From Prevotellaceae bacterium UBA7017 (GTDB lineage Bacteria > Bacteroidota > Bacteroidia > Bacteroidales > Bacteroidaceae), in the NCBI GenBank assembly GCA_002449535.1, contig DJWZ01000118.1, forward strand, positions 1 to 64,000: a stretch of 64,000 nucleotides of DNA, read 5' to 3'. Of the stretch, positions 19,094 to 29,804 are shown in pieces. The notes beneath the pieces are model-generated. The model ran no database searches and had not been told where the DNA came from. It worked only from the letters and a program-made list of their open reading frames with translations. The position numbers and the translations under genes were made by a program. The stretch's first letter is position 1. The number at the start of each line of letters is the position of its first letter.

Positions 19094-21088
19094 TTATTCT
19101 TCAGTTAATATTATACCGCCAAGTCCCTGCATGGTAACCTTCACGTTACCCTTTGCATCCACCTTGGCTGTCTTCTTTATAGGATTGAGGAACTGCTGTC
19201 CCTTCTTCAGTGGTTCGTCAGTATAGTATGCCACAGTCTTTCCTGCCATCATAGGCACATTCAGAGTCAATGTACGTGGCTGTCCCTCACCGTTCAGACC
19301 TGTAACATACCATTTGCCCTCGGTGCTCTTACGAGCCAGTACGGCATACTTTGTAGGATATCCGTCAATAAACATTGTCTTATCCCATGTTGTAGGAATA
19401 GTCTTGAGGAAATCCAGCTCAAATTGTTGTAATGTCTTCAGGTTGCTTGGCTGCACGTCAATACATTGTATGGTGGTCTGGTTCATAAGTCCTGCCGCCA
19501 TCTCGAAGGTATCAGATGTATAGCGTCTGTGACGCTTTCCTGGCTGGTCTTCTTTGTTCAGCCACCTGTTCATTATTGTGCCACCCCAGTCCATGCTGCC
19601 AACAACGTTTCTTGAGAAAGGATGCATTGTCAGTTGGAAGCCCTCTTGCTTAGCATGATACTCGCTGAAATATACATTCTCAGAAGCCAGCACCGCCTCT
19701 GATGCTACATAGTTAGGATACATTTTCTCCCATCCACGTGACAATGTGCATCCGTGGAATATCACCTGTATTCCGTGTCTGTTAGCATCGCTCAGGATAT
19801 CCTCATACAACTGCATCGTCTGCTGCTTATCGCCACCGAAGAAGTCCACCTTGATACCCTTTACGCCGATGCTCTCCATCCATGCCATTTCCCTCTCGCG
19901 TGCAATAGCGGTATTCATGCCGTTGCGTGGTCCCTGCGGAGCATCGTTCGCATAACCGTTACTGTTATACCACAGCATGAGGTTCACACCCTTGCTCTGC
20001 GCATACCTGCTCAATTCTGCCATACGCTCTCTGCCAATCTGCACATCCCAAAGAGCATCCACCAAGCAATATTCAAAGCCCATTTCTGAAGCAGTATTTA
20101 TGAACTGAACCTGATCGTCATAGTTAGCACTGTTGTCCTGCCATATCAGCCAGCTCCATACGTAGCGTCCAGGCTTCATGTCGGCATGCGCTTTATACTG
20201 CTCTTCAACAACGTCGAAAGGAATCGTTGTTTCCACGATAGGCTTCAATGTAGAGCCCATTGTTATGGTGCGCCAAGGTGTTTCTCCAGGCAAGCTGAAA
20301 GCCGGTGTAGTGCTTCCGATGCCGTGATTCTCACTCTTGTCTGGAAATGCTATGGTATAGCCATCCTCCTTATCATAGTCGCTCAGATGGCAACCACAAT
20401 AGTTGCTTCCGACACCTGTCTCGCTCACCAGCACCCATCCGTCTTCTCCAATGCGGAAGAGACATGGGAAAGTATATCCCTTGCCAAATTTCGATTTCTC
20501 CGTCAATGCAGCGTCAGCCTTGTACTCCTCTTCGTAGCTTGGCTTTGTGCTCATCCATCCCTGATGGTTACCGTCTATCTGTGGGCAGATGAATGTTGTT
20601 GTCTTTGCCGGGAAATTGAAGGAAGACTCTTCTTCGAATATTGTTACCCTGCGAGGTTCGTCCTTGCTGCCATCATTAGAGCCGTCAAAGTGATACCTAT
20701 AAGCAATGTCGTTATTGCCCACACACATTTCCAGTACCATGTCCCTCTTTGCCTTTGGAGCCTTAAAGGTCATTGTCACGGTATTCATATTCACATTGAC
20801 GACAGACGCCTTTGAGCCACGCATAGTATATTGTCCTTCTCTCTTACCCTCCTTAGCATTAACCAGTTTCAGATGCTCAGTATAGTCACCCATGTCAGTC
20901 TTCAAGCCGAGGGCAGACTTTGTCAGCATTTCCTTACCGTCATAGTTGGCTTGATAAGTCAACTCACCTTCATTGTCAAGATTAATAGTAACAACCAATT
21001 TTCCATCTGGGGATGTTACTTTCTGTGTTTCAGCATTCGCCATCATGGCAAAGCATGTAGCTGCGATTAAAAAGAAGAACTTTTTCAT
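19094..21088 (-). CDS. GH97 family glycosidase, retaining (alpha-galactosidase-like) branch
   Basis: 664 aa with a signal peptide ending MANAE. Residues about 25-290 form the GH97 N-terminal beta-sandwich, about 300-570 the catalytic barrel, and the rest a C-terminal beta domain. In GVKGIKVDFFGGD the Asp is residue 415; in the retaining GH97 branch represented by B. thetaiotaomicron BT1871 this Asp is the nucleophile, whereas inverting SusB-type enzymes use glutamates elsewhere. The total length is close to that branch. It is therefore predicted to be periplasmic or secreted and to cleave alpha-galactosides; substrate assignment is inference. No susC/D genes are nearby; instead exbB follows within 3 bp. 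Confidence 0.9.
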   Translation of the reverse strand: MKKFFFLIAATCFAMMANAETQKVTSPDGKLVVTINLDNEGELTYQANYDGKEMLTKSALGLKTDMGDYTEHLKLVNAKEGKREGQYTMRGSKASVVNVNMNTVTMTFKAPKAKRDMVLEMCVGNNDIAYRYHFDGSNDGSKDEPRRVTIFEEESSFNFPAKTTTFICPQIDGNHQGWMSTKPSYEEEYKADAALTEKSKFGKGYTFPCLFRIGEDGWVLVSETGVGSNYCGCHLSDYDKEDGYTIAFPDKSENHGIGSTTPAFSLPGETPWRTITMGSTLKPIVETTIPFDVVEEQYKAHADMKPGRYVWSWLIWQDNSANYDDQVQFINTASEMGFEYCLVDALWDVQIGRERMAELSRYAQSKGVNLMLWYNSNGYANDAPQGPRNGMNTAIAREREMAWMESIGVKGIKVDFFGGDKQQTMQLYEDILSDANRHGIQVIFHGCTLSRGWEKMYPNYVASEAVLASENVYFSEYHAKQEGFQLTMHPFSRNVVGSMDWGGTIMNRWLNKEDQPGKRHRRYTSDTFEMAAGLMNQTTIQCIDVQPSNLKTLQQFELDFLKTIPTTWDKTMFIDGYPTKYAVLARKSTEGKWYVTGLNGEGQPRTLTLNVPMMAGKTVAYYTDEPLKKGQQFLNPIKKTAKVDAKGNVKVTMQGLGGIILTEE

Positions 21089-21515
21089 AACAATAATCTA
21101 TTATCTTTTTTTGTTTTGTAATTCAATTTCGTTTCGTCTATTATTCCTAATCATGCGTGGTAATATTATTATGGCGTACAAAGTTGCGAGTAACGAGGAT
21201 AATGAAAGTTTTCTTTCCGATTATCGAGAGAGAGTAACTTCGCAAATTGTTAAATCTCATTCAAGAGATTTGAAAATGAAGAACTTGTTTTTCTGCTTCT
21301 CGAGAAAACGTTTATCATTCCAATTTGCAAAGGTACTATTAAGTTATGAGAAATACAAATAAAAAAACATTTTTTTTGTTTTATTTCAATGACGAAATAC
21401 CATTCTTACACCTAAAGGTATAAGCATCAGAGCCGATTACGGCAAAAACAACAGATTATAATCATAATAGCCTCCAAGTGGGAATATATTGACAAAAGAT
21501 AAAATTTATCTTACT
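21089..21515. other. Intergenic region upstream of GH97, no gene seen
   Basis: 427 bp, AT-rich. An A/T inverted repeat lies around 21357-21389 (AAATAAAA against TTTTATTT), plausibly a terminator. A weak CAACTTTG on the minus strand at 21179-21186 could be the -7 box for GH97. No convincing coding sequence. Confidence 0.5.
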
Positions 21516-22076
21516 TCATTTGAATACCATCATGTCAGCAAGTTGTAGGAAATAGTCGTTCGACCAGATGCCGAGTTCGTTAGGGTTGTCAACAAACGAT
21601 GTGACATCCTGTTTAACGAGTTTGATGTCCGTACTACTTAACTTCTCCCTAAGCATTTCCATAAATTCTTCCTTGTTGACAGTTTTACCCGAGAATTCAA
21701 GGATGCGCTCCTGTAAATGCTTAAAATCGAGAGGCACACGATGACGAACGTACCACTCGAAATCATACCAGTCGCGTCCTTTAATGCGACGTTGCCATGC
21801 ACGGTAAACCAATGCATGCATCTTTCCTGCATAAAGGTAAGGCAGAGTAAGGCAGCGTGTGTAGAAAGAGAACGGTTGTGTTAACATCTTTTGCTCGGTG
21901 TCAAATCCTAAAGGAGGATCTGTGTCCATCTCTATTTTTACCTTTATCGTTTTCTTTGTCTGAAACTTTATATCATATACCTCTGTGTTCTCCTTTAGGA
22001 ATGCCGACTCTACTCGTCCGAAAATTTTCTTTTCCTTTTTTGCTGGGTAATGGGATGATTTACTTGAGTTGTGCAA
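21516..22076 (-). pseudogene. AbiEii-type nucleotidyltransferase toxin, N-terminally truncated
   Basis: 186 aa readable from a TTG at 22076, with no good start. It matches the middle and C-terminal part of AbiEii/AbiGii type IV toxins: LPYLYAGKMHALVYRAWQ followed by RIKGRDWYDFEWYVR, and an ERI-helix region. The first roughly 90-100 residues, which carry the nucleotidyltransferase GG/DxD motifs, are missing from the frame, and no AbiEi antitoxin gene is adjacent. It is a decayed remnant, and marks the left end of a defence-like patch. Confidence 0.8.
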
Positions 22077-22377
22077 AAATAATGTATATACTATGAGTTA
22101 TAATGTAGTTAATACGTAGATCGATTTACAGCCTATATCATTATTAGTCAATTAAATGCACATATTTCATGTAGCTATGTGGGTAAAATGTATTTTTGCC
22201 TCAATGCATAATAACAGGGATTGATTCTTTTGTACTAACGACTACAATCTGTAAGAATCTTTCCTTGATTCGACAATTCTACAAACGACTTCTTCTGTTG
22301 GGGTCATAATAATACAACAAATCATCAAAACCATCCTCTTCATATCTTGGAAAAATGTCATTTTTGTGTTATAATAA

Positions 22378-22424
22378 ATTGGAAAAGTGTAAGGAAATTC
22401 AATTATTTGTATTGGAAAAGTGTA
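22378..22424 (+). repeat. Direct repeat of ATTGGAAAAGTGTA upstream of DUF4143 ATPase
   Basis: ATTGGAAAAGTGTA occurs at 22378-22391 and again at 22411-22424, a 33-bp period (about three helical turns). Both lie just upstream of the promoter at 22444-22472, the position of activator or repressor sites. Confidence 0.75.
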
Positions 22425-22443
22425 TTTCGTTTGGTATTTGTGC

Positions 22444-22472
22444 TTGTATTTAAGTAAAATATTGTATCTTTG
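22444..22472 (+). promoter_or_regulatory. Promoter of DUF4143 ATPase gene
   Basis: TATCTTTG at 22465-22472 with TTG (22444-22446) 18 bp upstream. The predicted transcript begins near 22478, supporting ATG 22494 as start rather than a TTG inside the promoter at 22470. Confidence 0.6.
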
Positions 22473-22493
22473 CACCCACAAAGACATGTTTAT

Positions 22494-23858
22494 ATGGTAA
22501 AACGCAAAGCTGACGAGATAATACGTAGTTTTCTACTTAAAGACAAGTGTTCCCTGTTGGTAACAGGAGCCAGACAAGTTGGCAAGACCTTTTCCATCAG
22601 GAAGGTCGGTAAGGAGTGTTTTGACAATGTTGTTGAAATCAATTTCATTGAACAGCCCGATGCCATCGAACTGTTCAACGAGCAGAAGGGCGCAAAAGAT
22701 TTACTGTTGCGACTGTCTGCCTTCACTAAAAAGCCATTGGTTCCGGGGAAAACATTAATATTCTTCGATGAAGTGCAGGAGTGTAAGGAGATAGTAACAG
22801 CCATTAAGTTCCTTGTGGATGAGGGCAGTTACAAGTATGTGATGAGTGGCTCTTTACTTGATGTTGAGTTGGATGACCTGCGTAGTGTCCCCGTGGGCTA
22901 CATGGATGAAATAGAAATGTATCCCCTTGACCTTCTGGAATTCTTTGAGGCTATTGGTATTGGCACAGATGTCATTAGCCATTTGCGAACGTGTTTTGAG
23001 GAGAAGAAACCTGTTGATGAATTTATTCACAAGAGAATGTTGGAAGCCATTCGCCTATATCTTATCGTTGGAGGAATGCCCGCAGCTGTTCAAAAGTATC
23101 TTGACACTAACAACTTGCGCAGAGTGTATGAGGAACAGCGTGGAATCATTCGCACCTATAAGAGAGACATCACCCAATATGATCATGACCACAAGTTGCA
23201 GATAGAAGAAATCTATGATCTTATACCATCCGAGCTTAATGCAAAAAATAAACGCTTTATTCTCAAAGAGTTGAACGAAAAGGCACGGTTCAGCAAATAC
23301 GAGAACAGTTTTTTATGGCTCAGGGATGCAGGTGTGGCTATCCCTGCGTATAATGTCGAGGAGCCACGAGTCCCTCTACTGCTGAACAAACAGCGAAACC
23401 TGTTCAAACTTTTCCTCAACGACGTAGGGCTGCTTGCTGCCATGTATGGAGGGAACATTCAGGCTAGATTGCTTAGTCCGAATCCAAACATCAACTTTGG
23501 CTCTGTTTTTGAAAACCTTGTTGCCCAAGAACTGTATGCTCATGGTTTCTCTGAAGCACAGCAACATTCACTATACTATTTCAACAGCAAGAAGCAAGGA
23601 GAGTTGGACTTTGTGGTAGAGTATGCTGGTAACATGCTGCCGATAGAGGTCAAGTCTGGTAAGGACTATGAACGGCATAATGCACTTTCCAATGTGATGG
23701 AGAATGAAGAATATGCTGTACCAATGGCTTATGTGTTCTGTCAAGAGAATATTCAGATAAAAGGGAGGGTTATTTACTATCCCATCTACATGATAACCTT
23801 TTTCGAACAAATACAGGCTGAAGAAAAAATATATAAGTTTGATCTTACTGGCCTTTAA
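22494..23858 (+). CDS. DUF4143-family AAA ATPase
   Basis: 454 aa from ATG 22494. The N-terminal AAA domain has Walker A TGARQVGKTF (Lys31), Walker B TLIFFDEVQEC and a sensor-like YVMSGSLL. The C-terminal DUF4143 region holds GELDFVVEYAG followed by LPIEVKSGK, a PD-(D/E)xK-like arrangement. Proteins of this COG1373 type are numerous in Bacteroidetes; their function is poorly known and some may belong to conflict or regulatory systems. Two direct repeats precede its promoter. It sits 34 bp before the TOTE gene on the same strand. Confidence 0.9.
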   Translation: MVKRKADEIIRSFLLKDKCSLLVTGARQVGKTFSIRKVGKECFDNVVEINFIEQPDAIELFNEQKGAKDLLLRLSAFTKKPLVPGKTLIFFDEVQECKEIVTAIKFLVDEGSYKYVMSGSLLDVELDDLRSVPVGYMDEIEMYPLDLLEFFEAIGIGTDVISHLRTCFEEKKPVDEFIHKRMLEAIRLYLIVGGMPAAVQKYLDTNNLRRVYEEQRGIIRTYKRDITQYDHDHKLQIEEIYDLIPSELNAKNKRFILKELNEKARFSKYENSFLWLRDAGVAIPAYNVEEPRVPLLLNKQRNLFKLFLNDVGLLAAMYGGNIQARLLSPNPNINFGSVFENLVAQELYAHGFSEAQQHSLYYFNSKKQGELDFVVEYAGNMLPIEVKSGKDYERHNALSNVMENEEYAVPMAYVFCQENIQIKGRVIYYPIYMITFFEQIQAEEKIYKFDLTGL

Positions 23859-23892
23859 GGCATAATAACCATATTGTGCAATGATATAATCC

Positions 23893-24915
23893 GTGCAACA
23901 TCAGGAGTGGTATATAGAACGTGAGCGGCTACTTGGGCGCATTAAGGAATTAGAAGCCGAGAATGCCGAACTTAGAAAAAGGCTTGGCGAAGACGTCACG
24001 CCCATAGAAAAGCCCCCAACGGCAATGCAAAATTTGTCTCTTCAAGAGAAGGTGGACTTGTTTAGAAGCCTTTTCAAAGGGCGTGAAGACGTGTTTGCCC
24101 GTAGGTGGTACAGCAAGACAAGTGGGAAAGCTGGCTACCAGCCTGTGTGTCAGAATGAATGGACTCCACTTTGCGACAAGAGGACATTCAAATGTGCCGA
24201 TTGTCCCAATCGTCAGTTCTCGCCTCTTACTGATAATGATGTCTATCGACATTTGGAAGGCAAAGATGCCGATGGTAGGGATGTAATTGGTCTCTATATA
24301 CTTAACGAGGACAATACCTGCCACCTGTTATGTACGGATTTTGACGACAAGAACTGCGAACATGGCTATCAAAATGATGTGCTGGCATTCATTGATGTCT
24401 GCAAGAGCTGGAGTATTCCTTGCTCTGTAGAGCGATCCCGTTCAGGCAACGGCGCCCATGTGTGGATTTTCTTTGAGACCTCTGTGCTGGCAGTCAAGGC
24501 TCGAAGACTTGGTAATGCCATACTTACTGAGGCGATGAATAGGAATGGAAAAATCGGTTTCAAATCATACGACCGTTTCTTTCCAAATCAAGATACGATG
24601 CCGGAAGGAGGACTTGGTAATTTAGTTGCTCTGCCGCTACAGGGAAATGCCAGAAAACACGGCAATAGTGTGTTTGTAGATGAGGATTTTGAACCATACC
24701 CTGACCAATGGGAATTTCTGTTGAATGTTGGCAAGCTCTCTGAGCAGCTGCTGAAAGATATTTTGAAAAGAACTTCCAGCATTCAGTCTCTTGGTGAGCT
24801 TTCAAAGACCAGCGAGAGAAAGCCATGGGAAGTTCCTTTGCCGACAAAAATAGAAAGAACCGATTTTTGTCAGAGGTCATCATCACACGGTCAAACATAC
24901 TCTACATTCCGTTGA
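23893..24915 (+). pseudogene. TOTE-type primase/helicase, fragment 1: primase domain
   Basis: 340 aa frame starting at GTG 23893; an alternative start is ATG 24025. Residues 5-35 are a coiled coil (ERERLLGRIKELEAENAEL). About 45-300 match the archaeo-eukaryotic primase domain of TOTE systems: LFRSLFKGREDVFARRW, four-cysteine NEWTPLC...CADC, CTDFDDKNC with the catalytic aspartates, ERSRSGNGAHVWIFF, SYDRFFPNQD and GGLGNLVALPLQ. The natural protein continues into a helicase, but the frame is lost at a T-run (24864-24868), where five T stand where six would restore DFLSEV. The tail beyond that point (CQRSSSHGQTYSTFR) is out-of-frame sequence. Confidence 0.85.
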
Positions 24916-26114
24916 ACCAGCTTTCATCAAAAGTCCTCAACCATCTCAAACGAATAGCCTCATTCCAAAATCCAGAGTTCTACAGCAAACAGGCATTGAG
25001 ACTATCAACCTATCAAACGCCTCGCATCATTTCCTGTGCAGACATAGATGATGAATATCTCGCTTTACCTCGTGGATGCGAGGATGCAGTCATTACGTTG
25101 TTAAGGGAAAAGGACGTTCCTTATCGAATTGAAGACAAAAGCAACCATGGCAAACCGATTTCCGTTCAGTTCAATGGCGTGTTAAGGAACAATCAGCAAG
25201 AGGCTGTCAATGTCTTGGCATCCAATAATAATGGTGTACTCTCCGCTACAACAGCATTTGGTAAGACTGTGACAGCAATAGGATTGATAGCAAGACGTGG
25301 AATAAACACGCTGATACTTGTTCACACAAAAGCCTTACTTGACCAATGGGTAAAGGCATTGGATCAGTTTTTGACGATTGACACAATCCCTGAGGAGAAC
25401 GAGGGCAAGCGCAAGCGAAGAAAGTCGCTTTCATCCATTGGCACTTTATCATCGACTGGTAACAAACTTTATGGCATTATTGATATTGCCTTAATGCAGT
25501 CGTGTATATCCGATAATGATGTAAAGCCTTTCGTCAAGGAATATGGAATGGTGATTGCAGATGAGTGCCACCATGTCTCAGCAGTAAACTTTGAGCAGAT
25601 ACTAAAAGCAGTCAATGCCAGTTATGTGTACGGCTTGACTGCAACACCCATTCGTAAAGATGGACACCAGCCCATTATCTTCATGCAGTGTGGTCCGATT
25701 AGATACAGTGCAGACGCAAAGAGTCAGATGTTAAACCAGACATTCGAGCGTTTGCTGGTACCACGTTTTACACCATTCAGGTCCATTGTTGGTAGCGATC
25801 TCTCGTATACAAAGGTCGCTGAGCAACTGGCAGAGGATGAATATCGAAACTTATTTATCGTCAAGGATGTTGTTGAAGTCCTTAAAGAAGGGCGCTCTCC
25901 CATCATCTTCACCAGTCGAACCTCCCATGTGGCAACATTGGCGGAATTGCTTAAACCTCATTGTCCGAATGTCATCACTCTCATTGGCTCTGAAAGCACC
26001 AAGGAGAAACGACAAAAGATGGAACAACTACAATCTATTCCATCATTAGAGCCGCTTGTCATAGTCGCTACAGGAAAATACGTTGGCGAGGGCTTTGATT
26101 ATGCAAAGGCTTGA
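24825..26114 (+). pseudogene. TOTE-type primase/helicase, fragment 2: SF2 helicase core
   Basis: Readable frame of 429 aa; authentic sequence starts around RFLSEVIITRSNILYIPL (about 24865). It carries SF2 helicase motifs: a Walker-A-like SATTAFGKTVTAIGL, TLILVHTKALLDQWV, the DECHHVS box, and YGLTATPIRKDGHQP, then the second RecA-like half ending IVATGKYVGEGFDYA. The frame is then lost at an A-run (26105-26107): removing one A joins FDYA to RLDTLFLVSP. Homologues carry the primase, helicase and PLD parts in one polypeptide of roughly 940 aa. Confidence 0.85.
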
Positions 26115-26730
26115 CACGCTGTTTCTTGTATCTCCAGTAGCTTGGAAAGGCATTGTGGCCCAATATGCAGGACGTTTACATCGGGAGTATGAAGGCAAAC
26201 AAGATGTCCAGATTTATGATTACATTGACATACGTGTTCATGTATGCGAGTCCATGTATCGCAAACGATTGAAAGGTTACGCTTCCATCGGGTATAGAAT
26301 CCGAAACAATGAAGCTTTTGACAGCCTATTTCCTATTACAGATGTGATTTACAACGGCCAGAACTTTGAATCGCCATTTATCTCCGACTTATCAAAGGCC
26401 AAGCAATCTGTTGTTGTCTCATGCCCGAATGTAAAAATAGGACGACACTCACAGATAGCAGACCGTCTTGTTGATTTAATGGCAAATGGTATAGAGATTG
26501 TGTTGTATACAAAAGATGAGAATGATAACACAATACGTTTACAACATCAGGGAATCTTTGTCATTTACAATGACCATCTTTCCCTTCATGCTGCCATTAT
26601 TGACAAAAGCACCATCTGGTATGGCAGTGTCAATATCCTTGGATATCGCTCCCTTGAAGATAATCTTATTCGATTCAAAAATCCTGAGATAGCACCAAAC
26701 CTATTAGACTCGTTACAGAAATCAACATGA
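26083..26730 (+). pseudogene. TOTE-type primase/helicase, fragment 3: helicase end plus PLD-like domain
   Basis: Readable frame of 215 aa in the same phase as fragment 1. It starts with the last helicase motif (AQYAGRLHREYEG) and continues into a phospholipase-D-like domain (FISDLSKAKQSVVVSCPN ... LSLHAAIIDKSTIWYGSVN). The PLD HxK position reads His-Ala-Ala, so the usual lysine is absent and the nuclease may be inactive or degenerate. It is followed by about 190 bp without a gene before the convergent UDG gene. Confidence 0.8.
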
Positions 26731-26921
26731 GCAACCGAGTTGTGAAGGAATATGAAACTGCAGTCCGTCTTTCCCAAGGGTAATCGCAGCGAATCTGGTC
26801 GCTGTTGGATGTGACAATCAGATTCCTGAGTGTATTGTGTGACAGTAACTCACCACTGGCTGTTACACACAAAGAAGCAAATCCTTCCACTTGCCGAAGT
26901 CTAAGGTATAAAAGCTTTTCT

Positions 26922-27554
26922 TTAGCATGCCCCAACGAAATTGAACATCTCTCTGTAGGCTTCTACCTTCTTATCGAAAGCAAGGGGATAGGCTCGTGAG
27001 GATGAGGGCAGACGGTAGAGGAATAAAGCATTACCATTTTTGCATGTGGCGAATGGCACACCAATGTGTGTATTGACCTTTGGAATATCTTTTATGCCGA
27101 GCGAAGAGCAAATGGTTTCAGTGGCTTTTTCGCCTGTGGTAACGATTACCTTCAAATGTGGCAGGCGGGAAAGAAGTGCCTGAATATCAGTCGGCTCCAC
27201 CACCTCAAGAAACTTATCAGAGGCATTATCCTGCAAGCGACGAACGGCAGTGGAGGTGTCGAAGAAGGCAAGTCCCTTGTTTCGACAGAATTCAACAATC
27301 TCATCAAGCTTAAAACGCTTGGCGGCAACATCTACAAAATGGTTTCTGTCACCAAAGAACACTTGTCCCTCTATTCTCCAATGGTCGTTAATGAAGTTTG
27401 GGTAATAGAAGTCCATACACCATCGTTTTCGCTGTGGCGGAAAACTGCCGAGAAACAACACTATGGCATTCTCGGGAAGAAAAGGCTTCAGAGGATGATA
27501 CTCTACCCCACCCTTGCTACGTGCTATATTTTCAGCGTTGAGAACAGACTCCAT
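26922..27554 (-). CDS. Uracil-DNA glycosylase superfamily protein
   Basis: 210 aa. The fold signatures are an N-terminal VLFLGSFPPQRKRW in the position of the GxxP uracil-binding loop, ...NHFVDVAAKRF, FFDTSTAVRRLQDNASD, a central VIVTTGEKATETI strand-loop and a late LPSSSRAYPLAFDKKVEAY in place of the HPS-type loop. Such proteins excise or recognise damaged bases; the substrate here is unknown. It is convergent with the TOTE gene and has its own promoter only 20 bp upstream. The Ser-rich final motif lacks the usual catalytic His, so activity is uncertain. Confidence 0.75.
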   Translation of the reverse strand: MESVLNAENIARSKGGVEYHPLKPFLPENAIVLFLGSFPPQRKRWCMDFYYPNFINDHWRIEGQVFFGDRNHFVDVAAKRFKLDEIVEFCRNKGLAFFDTSTAVRRLQDNASDKFLEVVEPTDIQALLSRLPHLKVIVTTGEKATETICSSLGIKDIPKVNTHIGVPFATCKNGNALFLYRLPSSSRAYPLAFDKKVEAYREMFNFVGAC

Positions 27555-27574
27555 TACTACTTTATTGGCGGAGG

Positions 27575-27582
27575 CAAAGATA
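27575..27582 (-). promoter_or_regulatory. -7 box of UDG-like gene
   Basis: TATCTTTG on the minus strand, about 20 bp from the ATG at 27554. A matching TTTG -33 was not found at the expected spacing. Confidence 0.45.
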
Positions 27583-27651
27583 CGAAAAAATAATGCATAA
27601 TGTATAATTCATTATTCAGAATTTCTTAATTCACATTTTTTTTCGTTTTCG

Positions 27652-29799
<2,148 letters not shown>

Positions 29800-29804
29800 A
29801 CAAA

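Noticed and set aside
20973..21362. 129-codon plus-strand frame before GH97
   Set aside because: Its first part is antisense to the GH97 signal peptide and the rest is AT-rich without coding character.
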